Shown: positions 1-8,759, counted from the first letter of the stretch. The stretch: 64,000 nt of DNA from Bernardetiaceae bacterium (GCA_020832465.1 JAFIER010000066.1:27026-91025), one strand, 5' to 3'. Notes: generated from the sequence alone by a model not told the origin. Numbers and translations are program-made.

Positions 1-130
1 ACAAACGATCAGGCGTACGATGAGCCGAAACAATGCTCAACTCATAAGCAATATCCAGACCCTCTAAAAACTCAGCAGCAGCAGCCATAATCGGTAAATC
101 TGACTGACTCCCCATAATTATTCCGACCAT
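1..130 (-). CDS. purE: 5-(carboxyamino)imidazole ribonucleotide mutase PurE, N-terminal fragment
   Basis: Seen: from the ATG at 130 the minus strand stays open to the window edge and encodes 43 residues beginning [15 protein letters not shown] and containing [12 protein letters not shown]. The GSxSDLP and SAHRTPDR motifs are the nucleotide and active-site signatures of PurE, which converts N5-CAIR to CAIR in purine synthesis. The protein is normally about 160-170 residues, so roughly three quarters lies outside the window. Nothing suggests damage; it is simply cut by the window boundary. The 243-bp gap behind it, towards fabI, holds a family A repeat. Confidence 0.9.
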   Translation of the reverse strand, partial: MVGIIMGSQSDLPIMAAAAEFLEGLDIAYELSIVSAHRTPDRL

Positions 131-201
131 AATCTTATGAAAATTTAATGATAAGCACTTGTGCCAAAATAGTTTAAATTATGAAGCTGTTAAAAAACAA
201 T

Positions 202-326
202 CATACTGATAGACATTTAGCAATCAGAACTAACATTTCTTAGAGAAATGTTAGTTCTAAGCTCATTTTTCCATAGCCTGTGGGGGGGGGCAACCCCCAC
301 GCTATGGAAAAATGTATAGTGTTATG
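202..326 (+). repeat. Family A palindromic mobile element, full copy
   Basis: The ends are inverted repeats, CATACTGATAGACATT on the left and AATGTATAGTGTTATG on the right. Inside are a 15-bp core hairpin (AGAACTAACATTTCT) and a longer hairpin (CCATAGC...GCTATGG) with a run of ten G in one arm. No convincing target-site duplication flanks this copy. It separates purE and fabI. Confidence 0.8.
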
Positions 327-373
327 AGTTTTGACTTTTTATACAACCGCTTAGATATACCGATGCACTCTCA

Positions 374-1183
374 TTAGGACTGCATAGCCTCGACTACCTC
401 AGGCGAGATACCTACGGAAGAGAATCCACCATCGTGATACAAATTTTGCATCGTGATTTTTTTGGTTAAATCTGAAAAAAGTGAGATAACAAAATCAGCA
501 CATTCATCAGCAGAGGCGTTGCCCAGTGGTGAAGTTTTTTCAGCATAAGAGAGAAAAGCATCAAAACCACTCACACCCGTACCTGCTGTAGTAGGTGTGG
601 GTGATTGCGAAACGGTATTTACTCTAATTTTTTGTGCTTTGCCCAGTCTATATCCATAACTACGAGCGATAGACTCGAGTAGGGCTTTGGCTTCAGCCAT
701 ATCGCCATAATCAGGGAACGTACGCTGCGCTGCAATATAAGACAAACCTACGATAGAAGCCTCGTCGTTAAAAATTCCTTTTTGCTCACCTACTTGCATC
801 ATTTTATGAAACGAAATAGCTGAAATATCTAATGATTTTTGAAACCAATCGTAGTTCAGATTGCCGTGATTGCGTCCTTTTCGTACATTAGGGCTCATGC
901 CAATAGAGTGTAAAAGAAAATCTATTTTACCCCCTAAATGTGCTTCCGACTCTTCGTATAGTTTTTCAATATCAGCTACAGAAGTGGCATCAGCAGGGAT
1001 TACAATCGTATTACAAGCCTCTGCTAAGGCATTGATTTTGCCCATGCGCAAAGCCACGGGCGCATTAGTAAGTGTAAAAGTTGCGCCCTCTGCCTGTGCA
1101 CGCTCTGCGATTTTCCAAGCGATAGAGTTCTCATCTAATGCACCTGTAATGATGCCCCGTTTTCCTTTTAGTAAATTATACAT
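374..1183 (-). CDS. fabI: Enoyl-[acyl-carrier-protein] reductase FabI
   Basis: The 269-residue protein catalyses the last NADH-dependent reduction in the fatty acid elongation cycle, in the cytoplasm. Seen: an SDR-type nucleotide-binding start (GIITGALDENSIAWKIA, residues 10-26), and the FabI form of the catalytic region with LSYIAAQRTFPDYGDMAEAK. This places Tyr149, Tyr159 and Lys166 in the usual Y-x(9)-Y-x(6)-K order. It ends with the substrate-loop region TSPLGNASADECADFV and a C-terminal HDGGFSSVG. The length matches the family (about 260-270). It stands alone, with purE downstream on the same strand and a 424-bp gap upstream. The target of triclosan-type inhibitors belongs to this family; no resistance inference is made here. 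Confidence 0.95.
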   Translation of the reverse strand: MYNLLKGKRGIITGALDENSIAWKIAERAQAEGATFTLTNAPVALRMGKINALAEACNTIVIPADATSVADIEKLYEESEAHLGGKIDFLLHSIGMSPNVRKGRNHGNLNYDWFQKSLDISAISFHKMMQVGEQKGIFNDEASIVGLSYIAAQRTFPDYGDMAEAKALLESIARSYGYRLGKAQKIRVNTVSQSPTPTTAGTGVSGFDAFLSYAEKTSPLGNASADECADFVISLFSDLTKKITMQNLYHDGGFSSVGISPEVVEAMQS

Positions 1184-1367
1184 GCTTTGAAGTGATTTTC
1201 TTGTATGTGATAAAATGTTGAATGTATGGTTTTCCGATGCCCTCTTTTTTTTAAGGCGCAGGCATAACTCGATTTCAAAGTTAAGATATTTTTATAAAAA
1301 AAGTAAGTATTGCGCCATTTTTCCGCTATATATTCAAATAAACCATTGCAGATTTACTATCATAAGC

Positions 1368-1469
1368 CATACTATTAGATATTTCCCAGATAGGAATGAC
1401 ATTTCTCAAAGAAATGTCGTTTCTAAGCCCATTTTTCCATAACGCTATGGAAAAATGTACAGTAGTATG
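1368..1469 (+). repeat. Family A mobile element with perfect 9-bp target duplication
   Basis: A 102-bp copy with ends CATACTATTAGATATT and AATGTACAGTAGTATG and a shortened second hairpin (CCATAACGCTATGG). It is flanked directly by ATCATAAGC at 1359-1367 and again at 1470-1478, a perfect 9-bp direct repeat. That is the strongest evidence that family A elements insert by transposition. The rest of the 1184-1607 gap shows no gene; it presumably holds the promoters of fabI (minus) and the exonuclease (plus). Confidence 0.88.
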
Positions 1470-1607
1470 ATCATAAGCAGAAAATACAGCACTTTTTGGG
1501 CTACTTACATGCCCTTTTATAAATTATTGTTTACCTTTGCTCATATTGACAAAGCTCAAGACAAACAATACTTTTACCTTTATTACCTTCAAATGTAAAA
1601 TATAACT

Positions 1608-2417
1608 ATGACGCTAAATTTAAAAAATCCCTTAGCCTTTTTTGACTTAGAAGCGACGGGTGTAGATACCGTAAACGACCGCATTGTCGAGATTGCCATT
1701 ATCAAAATTTTACCTAATGGCGAACGCGAAGAGCGCACAAGACGCATTAACCCTACAATTCCGATACCAGAAGAAGTTACTAAAATTCACGGGATTAGCA
1801 ATGAAGACATTAAAGATGAACCTACTTTTAAACAAATTGGAAAATCATTAGCCGATTTTTTGAAAGGGTGCGATTTGGCGGGTTTTAATATTTTGCATTA
1901 CGATGTACCGCTTTTGGTAGAAGAGTTTTTGCGTGCTGATATAGATTTTGATGTCAGCAACCGCCGTTTAATTGATTTACAAAAGATTTATCACCTCATG
2001 GAGCCGCGCACACTCTCGGCGGCTTATCGTTTTTATTGTGATAAAAACTTAGAAAATGCGCACTCTGCTTATGCCGATACAGAAGCCTGCCTACATATCC
2101 TCGAGCAGCAAGTGCAGCGTTACGAAGGCGAAGAAGTATTTGATAAAAAAGGAAATATGCTCACTACAGTAAGCAATGACATGGACGCACTACACAAACT
2201 CTCATTTTCTAATAAATTAGATTTGGCAGGGCGCATTGTGTATGATGACAAAAAAACACCTGTTTTCAACTTCGGAAAATACCGAAACCGCCCCGTCAAA
2301 GAAGTCTTAGACAAAGACCCATCTTATTATAATTGGATGATGAAAGGCGACTTCCCACGCAATACAAAACAGGTACTCACACGCCTCAAACTCGGCGATT
2401 TGATTCGTAAAAAATAA
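1608..2417 (+). CDS. DnaQ-like 3'-5' exonuclease (DEDDh) with C-terminal DUF3820-like domain
   Basis: The 269-residue protein has the three exonuclease motifs of the DnaQ/RNase T superfamily. ExoI is FFDLEATG (Asp13, Glu15). ExoII is FNILHYDVPLL (Asp99). ExoIII is HSAYADTEA (His152, Asp157), which makes it a DEDDh enzyme. Residues about 215-269 (FNFGKYRNRPVKEVL, then YYNWM) resemble the small FGKY domain seen in DUF3820 proteins and after some exonuclease domains in Bacteroidota. It is expected to trim single-stranded 3' ends in proofreading or repair. It is a stand-alone protein rather than a polymerase subunit fusion. The precise substrate cannot be read from the sequence. Confidence 0.88.
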   Translation: MTLNLKNPLAFFDLEATGVDTVNDRIVEIAIIKILPNGEREERTRRINPTIPIPEEVTKIHGISNEDIKDEPTFKQIGKSLADFLKGCDLAGFNILHYDVPLLVEEFLRADIDFDVSNRRLIDLQKIYHLMEPRTLSAAYRFYCDKNLENAHSAYADTEACLHILEQQVQRYEGEEVFDKKGNMLTTVSNDMDALHKLSFSNKLDLAGRIVYDDKKTPVFNFGKYRNRPVKEVLDKDPSYYNWMMKGDFPRNTKQVLTRLKLGDLIRKK

Positions 2418-2444
2418 AAATTTAAGTTGGCAAGTGCTGAGCTG

Positions 2445-2505
2445 AGCACAGACTTTAATCCTGTGGCTCAAAATTTCAAATTGAAATAGATTAAGGCTTT
2501 GTGCT
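2445..2505 (+). terminator. Imperfect inverted repeat after the exonuclease gene, possible terminator
   Basis: AGCACAgACTTTAATC pairs imperfectly with GATTAAGGCTTTGTGCT, with a small perfect palindrome ATTTCAAATTGAAAT in the loop. A T-rich stretch follows on the plus strand. The position, 28 bp after a stop codon, fits a terminator, but the loop is long. Confidence 0.45.
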
Positions 2506-2567
2506 TATTTTTAATTGTTTTTTCATAATTTGTGCTTAATTACCTAAAAGGCATAAATACTAAAAAC

Positions 2568-5243
2568 ATGACAAAATTATATTTCTCGATGCTTTTGCTT
2601 TTGATTAGCAACGCACTTATAGCGCAAATAGAACAAATAGAGCGCGCAGATTCACTTTTTTATGCAGCGGAGTACGAAAAAGCCAAGCCATTTTATGCTA
2701 AAGCCTTAGCCGAAACTTCAAGGTCAAACTCCTACCTTATGCGCCGTTATGCAGACTGCCTGCTCCGCCTAGGGCGTGCACCTGAGGCTTTGGCATTCAT
2801 ACAGCAACAAGCACAACAAGACAGTGCTACGCTCCTGCTACCGATTAAGGCTATGGCTTATACTTATATCGGTAAAAATGACTCGGCAAGCATAGCACAA
2901 GCACATTTTATTGATTATAACCTCGAGCAGCCTATACAAGATTCGTTATTCTTAGCCGATGCTTATAATCTTTTTGGTATTGTAAGTTGGCAGAATGGAA
3001 ACCGAGAGCAGGCTATTGAATATTTGATGCAAGCACTATCTATTCATCAAAATCAAACCAAAGTATCGCCAGAGCGAGCCGCAGTGTATAACAATTTAGG
3101 TTTAATATGGAGTGATGAAAATGCTCAAAAAGCAACAGAGTATTACCTTCAAGCCCAAAAAATTTATAGCCAACTTTTTGGCGAAAGCCATCAAGGTGTG
3201 GCTATTGCGCTTATCAATCTTGCTGATATCGCACGCCAGCAAGGACAATACGAACAAGCCAAAATACAACTTGCACAAGCCTTGAGCATTCGCCAATTGA
3301 TTTATGATAAAAATCACCCCAGTGAGGCTTATGTATATGCTGCCATAGGGAGAGTCCTTACCGAAGCCAATACAGAGCTAAGCCAAGCCCATTTTTATTA
3401 TGAGAAGGCACTCAAAATTTATACAGAAAACTACGGAGATAAGCACCCCGAAATTGCTAATATACAGAATTTTAAAGCAGGTATTTATAAAAAAGAAGGG
3501 GCACTCGCTCTAACTTTAAAAACCTTGCAAACTGCTTTGCAGGCTAACTCAACTAATTTTTTTGATAATAATATCTATACACTGCCCACCGCCTTAGATT
3601 TTTATCAACCTGATATTATGCTACAAACCCTGCTGCTCAAAGCCGAAACCCTCGAGCAGCTACACCTCAACAAAACCCTAAAACGCAAAGATTTAGAAGC
3701 TGCTTATGCAAGCCTTATGCTTGCCGATAGCTTGATTCAACATATTCGTAACCAGCGAAATCGCCGTGAAGATAAAATTGCCTTAGGGAATATCGCTATG
3801 CAAACTTATGAAGCCGCACTGCGTGTAGTCATGAGGTTGATAGATATAAGCCCCTTTTCACGTACCAAATACGAACACCAGGCTTTTTATTTTGCCGAGC
3901 AGAGCAAAGCAGCAGTACTTCTGGCTACCATTACCGAAAGTAAAGCCAAACGTTTTGCAGGTATCCCACAAGATTTGCTCAACGAAGAGCAAGATATTCA
4001 AAGCCAAATTGCAGTCATTATGCAGAAATTAGCGAAAAAACCCGAACCAAAAGAAGCAACAAAACTTCAACAAACTCTTTTTGAACAAAGACAAGCAGAG
4101 TATAAATGGCTCAAAAATATCGAACAAAACTATCCCGAATATTTCAAACTCAAATACGATAAGCAATATCTTAGCGTCGAACAGGTGCAAGCACTGCTCG
4201 ATGATGAAGCGGCTTGCGTGAGTTATTTTATAGCCGAAAAAAATCAAAGAATTTATATTTTTTGGATTCAAAAAAATCGTTTTAAAGTTTATAATGTAGC
4301 GCAAACCGCTGACTTAAATGCACAAATTACAGGATTTAGAAATAGCCTTACTTATCGCTCCTCCGAGATTTATGCCCAAACAGCACACTTGCTTTATAAG
4401 CAACTATTTCCCTTTGCTATTCCCAAACGAATCAAAAAAATATGTATTATCCCCGATGGGCTGCTCAACAGCATACCCTTCGAACCGCTTCTGCAAAAAG
4501 CCATGCCAGACCCCAATAAGGTAGATGTCGATTTTAGCTCACTCGAGTATATGCTCAAGGATTATGCACTAACGTATAGCTATGCACTTGCTCTTTGGGC
4601 CCAACCCAAAACACCGCAAAAAAACATCTCCTCAGCACTGATTTGTGCACCTATTCAATTTTCAGAAGTCGGAATGAACGCACTGCCCGGCACCGAAACA
4701 GAGGCTTTGCTCATAGATTCACTTTTCAAATTAAAAAACATCTCTACGCAAGTATTACTTCATAAGCAAGCCAATATCGAAGAATTTAAAAATGCTAAAA
4801 CCGATAATTTCGATATTTATCATTTGGCTACACACGGCATAGCCGATGCCGAGCACCCCGCACTCTCTCGCATTATTTTCGCCTCTCAAAACACTCAAGA
4901 AAACGGATTACTCTATGCAGGTGATATTTATGCCTTACGACTACCCTCCAAGCTCATTACACTCTCGGCTTGCCAAACCGCACTGGGCAAACTACAAGCC
5001 GGAGAAGGTATGATAGGTCTTTCGCGCGCACTCATTTATGCCGGTGCAGAAAATGTAGCCGTATCGCTATGGAATGTTTCTGATGCCTCCACTGCCGCCC
5101 TTATGCCTAATTTTTATAGTCAAATACTTCAAGACTATAGCTTGGGCATCGCTTTGCAAAAAGCAAAACTAGCACTTATAAACCAAAAACAATACGCCGA
5201 ACCTTTTTATTGGGCTGCCTTTATTTTGATTGGAAACGAATAA
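2568..5243 (+). CDS. Exported TPR-CHAT protein (caspase-HetF-like protease domain)
   Basis: About 891 residues. An upstream in-frame GTG at 2532 exists, but the ATG at 2568 gives a clean signal peptide (MTKLYFSMLLLLISNALIAQ) and is preferred. Residues about 25-350 are TPR-like repeats (for example EAYVYAAIGRVLTEA and ALKIYTENYGDKHPEIA). The C-terminal 270 residues form a CHAT domain with the catalytic pair visible: HLATHG (His756) and LSACQTALG (Cys802). The end, EPFYWAAFILIGN, is also typical. CHAT domains are caspase/separase-like cysteine peptidases. TPR-CHAT proteins with signal peptides are common in Bacteroidota and cyanobacteria, usually with unknown targets. It lies alone between the exonuclease and hisA, with no partner substrate gene in sight. 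Confidence 0.88.
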   Translation: MTKLYFSMLLLLISNALIAQIEQIERADSLFYAAEYEKAKPFYAKALAETSRSNSYLMRRYADCLLRLGRAPEALAFIQQQAQQDSATLLLPIKAMAYTYIGKNDSASIAQAHFIDYNLEQPIQDSLFLADAYNLFGIVSWQNGNREQAIEYLMQALSIHQNQTKVSPERAAVYNNLGLIWSDENAQKATEYYLQAQKIYSQLFGESHQGVAIALINLADIARQQGQYEQAKIQLAQALSIRQLIYDKNHPSEAYVYAAIGRVLTEANTELSQAHFYYEKALKIYTENYGDKHPEIANIQNFKAGIYKKEGALALTLKTLQTALQANSTNFFDNNIYTLPTALDFYQPDIMLQTLLLKAETLEQLHLNKTLKRKDLEAAYASLMLADSLIQHIRNQRNRREDKIALGNIAMQTYEAALRVVMRLIDISPFSRTKYEHQAFYFAEQSKAAVLLATITESKAKRFAGIPQDLLNEEQDIQSQIAVIMQKLAKKPEPKEATKLQQTLFEQRQAEYKWLKNIEQNYPEYFKLKYDKQYLSVEQVQALLDDEAACVSYFIAEKNQRIYIFWIQKNRFKVYNVAQTADLNAQITGFRNSLTYRSSEIYAQTAHLLYKQLFPFAIPKRIKKICIIPDGLLNSIPFEPLLQKAMPDPNKVDVDFSSLEYMLKDYALTYSYALALWAQPKTPQKNISSALICAPIQFSEVGMNALPGTETEALLIDSLFKLKNISTQVLLHKQANIEEFKNAKTDNFDIYHLATHGIADAEHPALSRIIFASQNTQENGLLYAGDIYALRLPSKLITLSACQTALGKLQAGEGMIGLSRALIYAGAENVAVSLWNVSDASTAALMPNFYSQILQDYSLGIALQKAKLALINQKQYAEPFYWAAFILIGNE

Positions 5244-5495
5244 GTACAGCCATAGATATAGCACTCAAAAAAAATTGAAAAAAAAAAATTTTTTTGAAAT
5301 AAAATAAACCTACTGTTTTGTCTAAATTTATACTTTGTTAATGCGGTTTTGATAATGAATAAAGAATAATATTCCTATAAACTCCTCATGAAACGATTTT
5401 ATGAGCTTGGGAGCAGCATAGCGCAATTTGCAAAATTGAAAAAAAATGTGCACTTTATTTTTGAAATTTATCGTTACACCCAAATTTATTTACCT

Positions 5496-6218
5496 ATGTT
5501 TGAAATTATACCTGCCATAGATATTATCAACGGCGAATGCGTGCGCCTCATTGAAGGCGACTATGCGCGAAAAACTGTATATGAAGACTCGCCACTTATG
5601 CGTGCCAAGCAATTTGAAAGCTACGGATTTAAACGCCTTCATATCGTAGATCTCGATGGAGCAAAAGCTGCTGAACCCTTGCAAGCCCATATTCTCAAAG
5701 AAATTAGCGAACAAACCGATATGATTATTGACTACGGCGGCGGTATTCAAGATGCCAATGATGTCGATATGCTTCTTGAAGCGGGGGCTACAATGGTGAG
5801 CATTGGTAGCTTAGCGACCAAAAAACCAACGCTTTTTGGTGGCTTGCTCAGCAGTTTTGGAGGAGATAAAATTTTGCTTGCTGCTGATGTAAGAGATAAT
5901 AAAATTGCTTTTAATGCTTGGAGGGAGCGTAGCCGTTTTTCAGTTTTTGAAATTATAGAAAAGTTTATCCCAGCGGGATTAAGCCAATTTTTTTGTACTG
6001 ACGTGCAACGGGACGGACGCTTAGAAGGTATCAACGAAAAATTATATACGGATTTGCGCAAAGCATTTCCCAACATAAAAATTATAGCCAGTGGGGGCGT
6101 GAGCAATATCAATGACATCAAGTTACTACAAGATATTGGTATTGATGGCGTTATCGTGGGAAAAGCTTTTTATGAAAATAGAGTACAGCCCGAAGAGGCA
6201 CTCGCACTCCTCAAATAA
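5496..6218 (+). CDS. hisA: HisA, phosphoribosylformimino-5-aminoimidazole carboxamide ribotide isomerase
   Basis: HisA catalyses the ProFAR to PRFAR isomerisation in histidine biosynthesis. The frame is open from 5388, but the ATG at 5496 starts MFEIIPAIDIINGECVRL, exactly the HisA N-terminus, and gives 240 residues, the family's usual length; the upstream 36 residues are not conserved-looking. Seen: the first catalytic Asp in AIDI (residue 8), the (beta/alpha)8 phosphate loops DYGGGIQ and ASGGVSNINDI, and the second catalytic Asp in FCTDVQRDGRLEG. No other his genes are in the window, so hisA is separate from any his operon here. Confidence 0.95.
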   Translation: MFEIIPAIDIINGECVRLIEGDYARKTVYEDSPLMRAKQFESYGFKRLHIVDLDGAKAAEPLQAHILKEISEQTDMIIDYGGGIQDANDVDMLLEAGATMVSIGSLATKKPTLFGGLLSSFGGDKILLAADVRDNKIAFNAWRERSRFSVFEIIEKFIPAGLSQFFCTDVQRDGRLEGINEKLYTDLRKAFPNIKIIASGGVSNINDIKLLQDIGIDGVIVGKAFYENRVQPEEALALLK

Positions 6219-6259
6219 CTTTTTTGCTAAGTAATTGCATATATTGGCTTTATATAGAG

Positions 6260-6354
6260 GTACGACAATTAGTAAGTATCAAGCAAGCACTCACTGTTTG
6301 CGAAAAAATGTGAGTGCTAAAACTACTCAAGTTGATTGATCTAAGTGCTTGTAC
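6260..6354. repeat. Family B palindromic element
   Basis: A 95-bp unit begins with GTACGACAA and ends with TTGTAC. It contains an internal hairpin AGCACTCAC / GTGAGTGCT and the arm CTCAAGTTGATTGAT typical of this family. It lies immediately left of a family A copy. Confidence 0.65.
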
Positions 6355-6367
6355 TAATATAGTTTAT

Positions 6368-6455
6368 CATACTACTATACATTTTTGCATAGCGTGGGGT
6401 TTGCAAACCCCACGCTATGCAAAAAAGGCTTAGAAATAATATTTCGTTGCGACAT
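6368..6455 (-). repeat. Family A element, reverse orientation, far end degraded
   Basis: It begins with the terminal repeat CATACTACTATACATT and has a perfect long hairpin. The base normally C next to CATAG is replaced by G, and its partner G is replaced by C (GCATAGCG...CGCTATGC), so pairing is kept. The core hairpin is present but the second terminal repeat is not recognisable. It runs into the region upstream of the next gene and supplies a misleading ATG at 6417. Confidence 0.75.
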
Positions 6456-6515
6456 GTTATTTTTGAGCTTTTTTCTATTTATCTTTTATTTCTGCTTTTA
6501 CCAACGCATTGCAAT

Positions 6516-8024
6516 ATGATACACCTGAAGTGGCGGTTTGTTTTAATATATGCCATTTTGAGCTTTTTTCAAATAGAAGTTTCTGATATAGCAGCAAATA
6601 ATTTGCGTTTGAGCGAAACCCAACTCATAGATGCACACACGCTGCGTCTGCGTGTGGCTTGGGATAATGCTTGGCACAACAATGCTGAAAGTCGCGATGC
6701 TGTTTGGCTTTTTTTCAAATATCGACGTTTTGGTGGGGACTGGGAGCATGCCACACTTGCGCAAAGTGGGCACTCGAGCAGTGATGAGGTGCTACTCGAG
6801 GTGAGTAGCGATGCTAAGGGTATTTTCGTAATAACGCCCGTGGGACATACTGCTGTCGATACTTTTATTGATATAAAGCTTGCTTCTGCTCTTGTGGTTG
6901 GTGAGCATAGCCTCAAATCTTTGGGTATAGAAATGGTATGGATTCCTGAGGCTGCTTTTTTTATTGGAGATTCCGTAGCCTCTCAAAATGCTTTCCGTGA
7001 GGGGATTTTTGCTTTAGATTCCCAAGCCGTTTATCCTTACCCAATAAGGAGCGAAGCCGAGATAGAAGTGGGCAAAGAAGCGGGTTTACTCTATGGAAAT
7101 GCCGATGATAGCCATTCGCCGAAAGGCAACATCACAGCAGCTTATCCTAAGGGTTTTCGTGGTTTTTATGCTATGAAATATGAAATTACACAAGGTCAGT
7201 ATGTTGATTTTTTGAATATGCTTCCTTTTGGTGCACAAAAAATGCGCACTCAAGCACCACCTGATTCCCCTGCTGGTACTGCTGCCTTAGCACCAAGGGA
7301 GCGATTGCGCTTTCGCAATGAAATTCGCATCACACGAGCGGGCGGGGCATTTAGTCAAATGCCGGCTATTTATGAAGCTACTATCGCTTCCCATCGGGCT
7401 TGCAATTTTTTAAGCCCCGCTGATGTTTTAGCATACTTAGATTGGGCGGCATTGCGCCCTATGACAGAGTTTGAATTTGAAAAAATTTGCCGAGGCACGG
7501 CATCACCTCAAAAAGGCGAGTTTGCGTGGGGTACGCCATTTATTATCGATGCCAATACACTTAGCCAAGATGCTACACCGCAAGAAACAGTCATAGAAAA
7601 AGCTGATAGCATAAGTGGATTGGCCAGTTTCAATTCCGATTTGAATGCCCCTCAAATAGAAGGTCCTTTACGCAGCGGCTTTGGCGGGCGTGTAGATTCT
7701 GACCGCTTACAGTTGGGCGCGGGCTTTTATGGCAATGCCGAAATGAGCGGAAATCTATGGGAAATGTGCGTAACCGTAACTGCAGAAGCATTAAATTTTG
7801 TAGGTAACGCTGGCGATGGCAAGCTCGATGCCGATGGCCATGCTGATGCATGGGATTTTACTGCGCCAGAGCAACTGCTGCGCCCTCGTGGGGGGGCATG
7901 GAATAGTTTTATTTTTGATGTAGAAGAGTTCAGAGATTTGGCAATATCAGCTCGTTTTTATGCTGATTTGATTTCTGCCGCAAGGCGCAATACAACAGGA
8001 GGACGTGGTGTGCGCTATCCATAA
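6516..8024 (+). CDS. Exported SUMF1/formylglycine-generating-enzyme-fold protein
   Basis: About 502 residues. The frame extends back to an ATG at 6417, but those codons lie in a family A repeat. The ATG at 6516 starts a plausible signal peptide (MIHLKWRFVLIYAILSFF). The N-terminal 110 residues form an uncharacterised beta-rich region. From about residue 140 the SUMF1/FGE fold is visible: MVWIPEAAFFIGD, FYAMKYEITQGQYVDFL, LRPMTEFEFEKICRG, AEMSGNLWEM, RGGAWNS and a C-terminal GGRGVRYP. No cysteines occur in the final 50 residues where true formylglycine-generating enzymes carry their catalytic pair, so sulfatase activation is unlikely. The same fold is used in GldJ/GldK-type proteins of Bacteroidota, so a structural or binding role is inferred. 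Confidence 0.8.
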   Translation: MIHLKWRFVLIYAILSFFQIEVSDIAANNLRLSETQLIDAHTLRLRVAWDNAWHNNAESRDAVWLFFKYRRFGGDWEHATLAQSGHSSSDEVLLEVSSDAKGIFVITPVGHTAVDTFIDIKLASALVVGEHSLKSLGIEMVWIPEAAFFIGDSVASQNAFREGIFALDSQAVYPYPIRSEAEIEVGKEAGLLYGNADDSHSPKGNITAAYPKGFRGFYAMKYEITQGQYVDFLNMLPFGAQKMRTQAPPDSPAGTAALAPRERLRFRNEIRITRAGGAFSQMPAIYEATIASHRACNFLSPADVLAYLDWAALRPMTEFEFEKICRGTASPQKGEFAWGTPFIIDANTLSQDATPQETVIEKADSISGLASFNSDLNAPQIEGPLRSGFGGRVDSDRLQLGAGFYGNAEMSGNLWEMCVTVTAEALNFVGNAGDGKLDADGHADAWDFTAPEQLLRPRGGAWNSFIFDVEEFRDLAISARFYADLISAARRNTTGGRGVRYP

Positions 8025-8083
8025 GGTACAAAATCAAAACTAAGCATTCAATTTGAGCAAGATTCGTACTGGATTTTACGTTT

Positions 8084-8128
8084 AATTTTAGAAATAACAT
8101 TTCTGCCAGAAATGTTATTTCTAAAATT
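8084..8128. repeat. Solo core hairpin of the A/B repeat families
   Basis: Perfect 21-bp arms (AATTTTAGAAATAACATTTCT and its complement) around a 3-base loop, 60 bp after the SUMF1-like gene. No A or B terminal arms are attached. It might also end transcription, but there is no clean T-run. Confidence 0.7.
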
Positions 8129-8152
8129 CGGTGCTCAATATCTATTATGGCC

Positions 8153-8176
8153 GTGTTTGGGGTCCCCACCAAACAC
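8153..8176. repeat. Family F 24-nt hairpin (GTGTTTGG-N8-CCAAACAC)
   Basis: Eight-base arms GTGTTTGG and CCAAACAC enclose GGTCCCCA. Two further 24-nt copies occur at 10690 and 32753 with identical arms and different middles. Confidence 0.65.
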
Positions 8177-8257
8177 AAACCGCATAGTTTTGCATTGCAC
8201 CCGTTCTAATCTAAAGCGAATAGCTAAGGGTGTGGTAAAACAACTAATTTCAAAAGA

Positions 8258-8713
8258 TTAAAAGCCTCTAAAAAGTCGTACGCTATCCCAAGGGATACGC
8301 GAGAGTACTAAAATAATGGCTACCAAAGAAAATATAAAAGAGTTTTTGTGTTTTGCCAAATCCGTAACTGACTTTTTGATTCGGATTCTACCTACTTGTG
8401 CAATGACAATTGCAATAATCATCGTTGTGATATGCTCTACAGCCCAATAGCGCACCGCACCATTTTTCATCACCGCTCCTACGCCTGCATCAAAAGCCTG
8501 AAGACCCAAGGGGCTAAATACAAAATACAACAACAAACCAAGCAAAAGCTGTAAGTGCATAAAACCTACAAAACTTGCACTTATTGCATTATCTGCTTTG
8601 ACAAAAGCTTTCTGTTGCTGCCAGCCCATAAAGCCGCGCACAATAACCACTAAGGCTAAAATCAAAACAGCCCAGCGCAAGTAAGAGTGAATATAAAGGA
8701 AAAATTCGTACAT
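8258..8713 (-). CDS. Small four-helix membrane protein (cytochrome b-like family)
   Basis: A 151-residue integral membrane protein with four hydrophobic helices at about residues 12-30, 47-68, 90-107 and 124-140. Histidines sit near the first three helices (His9, His53, and His94 in VEHITTM), an arrangement that made related short Bacteroidota proteins be called cytochrome B-like. Haem binding is not shown by the sequence alone. It begins 46 bp after gldG on the same strand and may be co-transcribed with it. Its function is unknown. Confidence 0.65.
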   Translation of the reverse strand: MYEFFLYIHSYLRWAVLILALVVIVRGFMGWQQQKAFVKADNAISASFVGFMHLQLLLGLLLYFVFSPLGLQAFDAGVGAVMKNGAVRYWAVEHITTMIIAIVIAQVGRIRIKKSVTDLAKHKNSFIFSLVAIILVLSRIPWDSVRLFRGF

Positions 8714-8759
8714 AATTATTAAAACAATTAAGCGTTGGTAATAGAAAATTAGAAAAAAA

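Noticed and set aside
1215..1442. Open frame of 75 codons upstream of the exonuclease gene
   Set aside because: It runs through the fabI upstream region and into a family A element, has no protein-like composition and overlaps the target duplication.
6516..8024. Formylglycine-generating enzyme that activates sulfatases
   Set aside because: The catalytic cysteines expected near the C-terminus are absent and no sulfatase gene is nearby.
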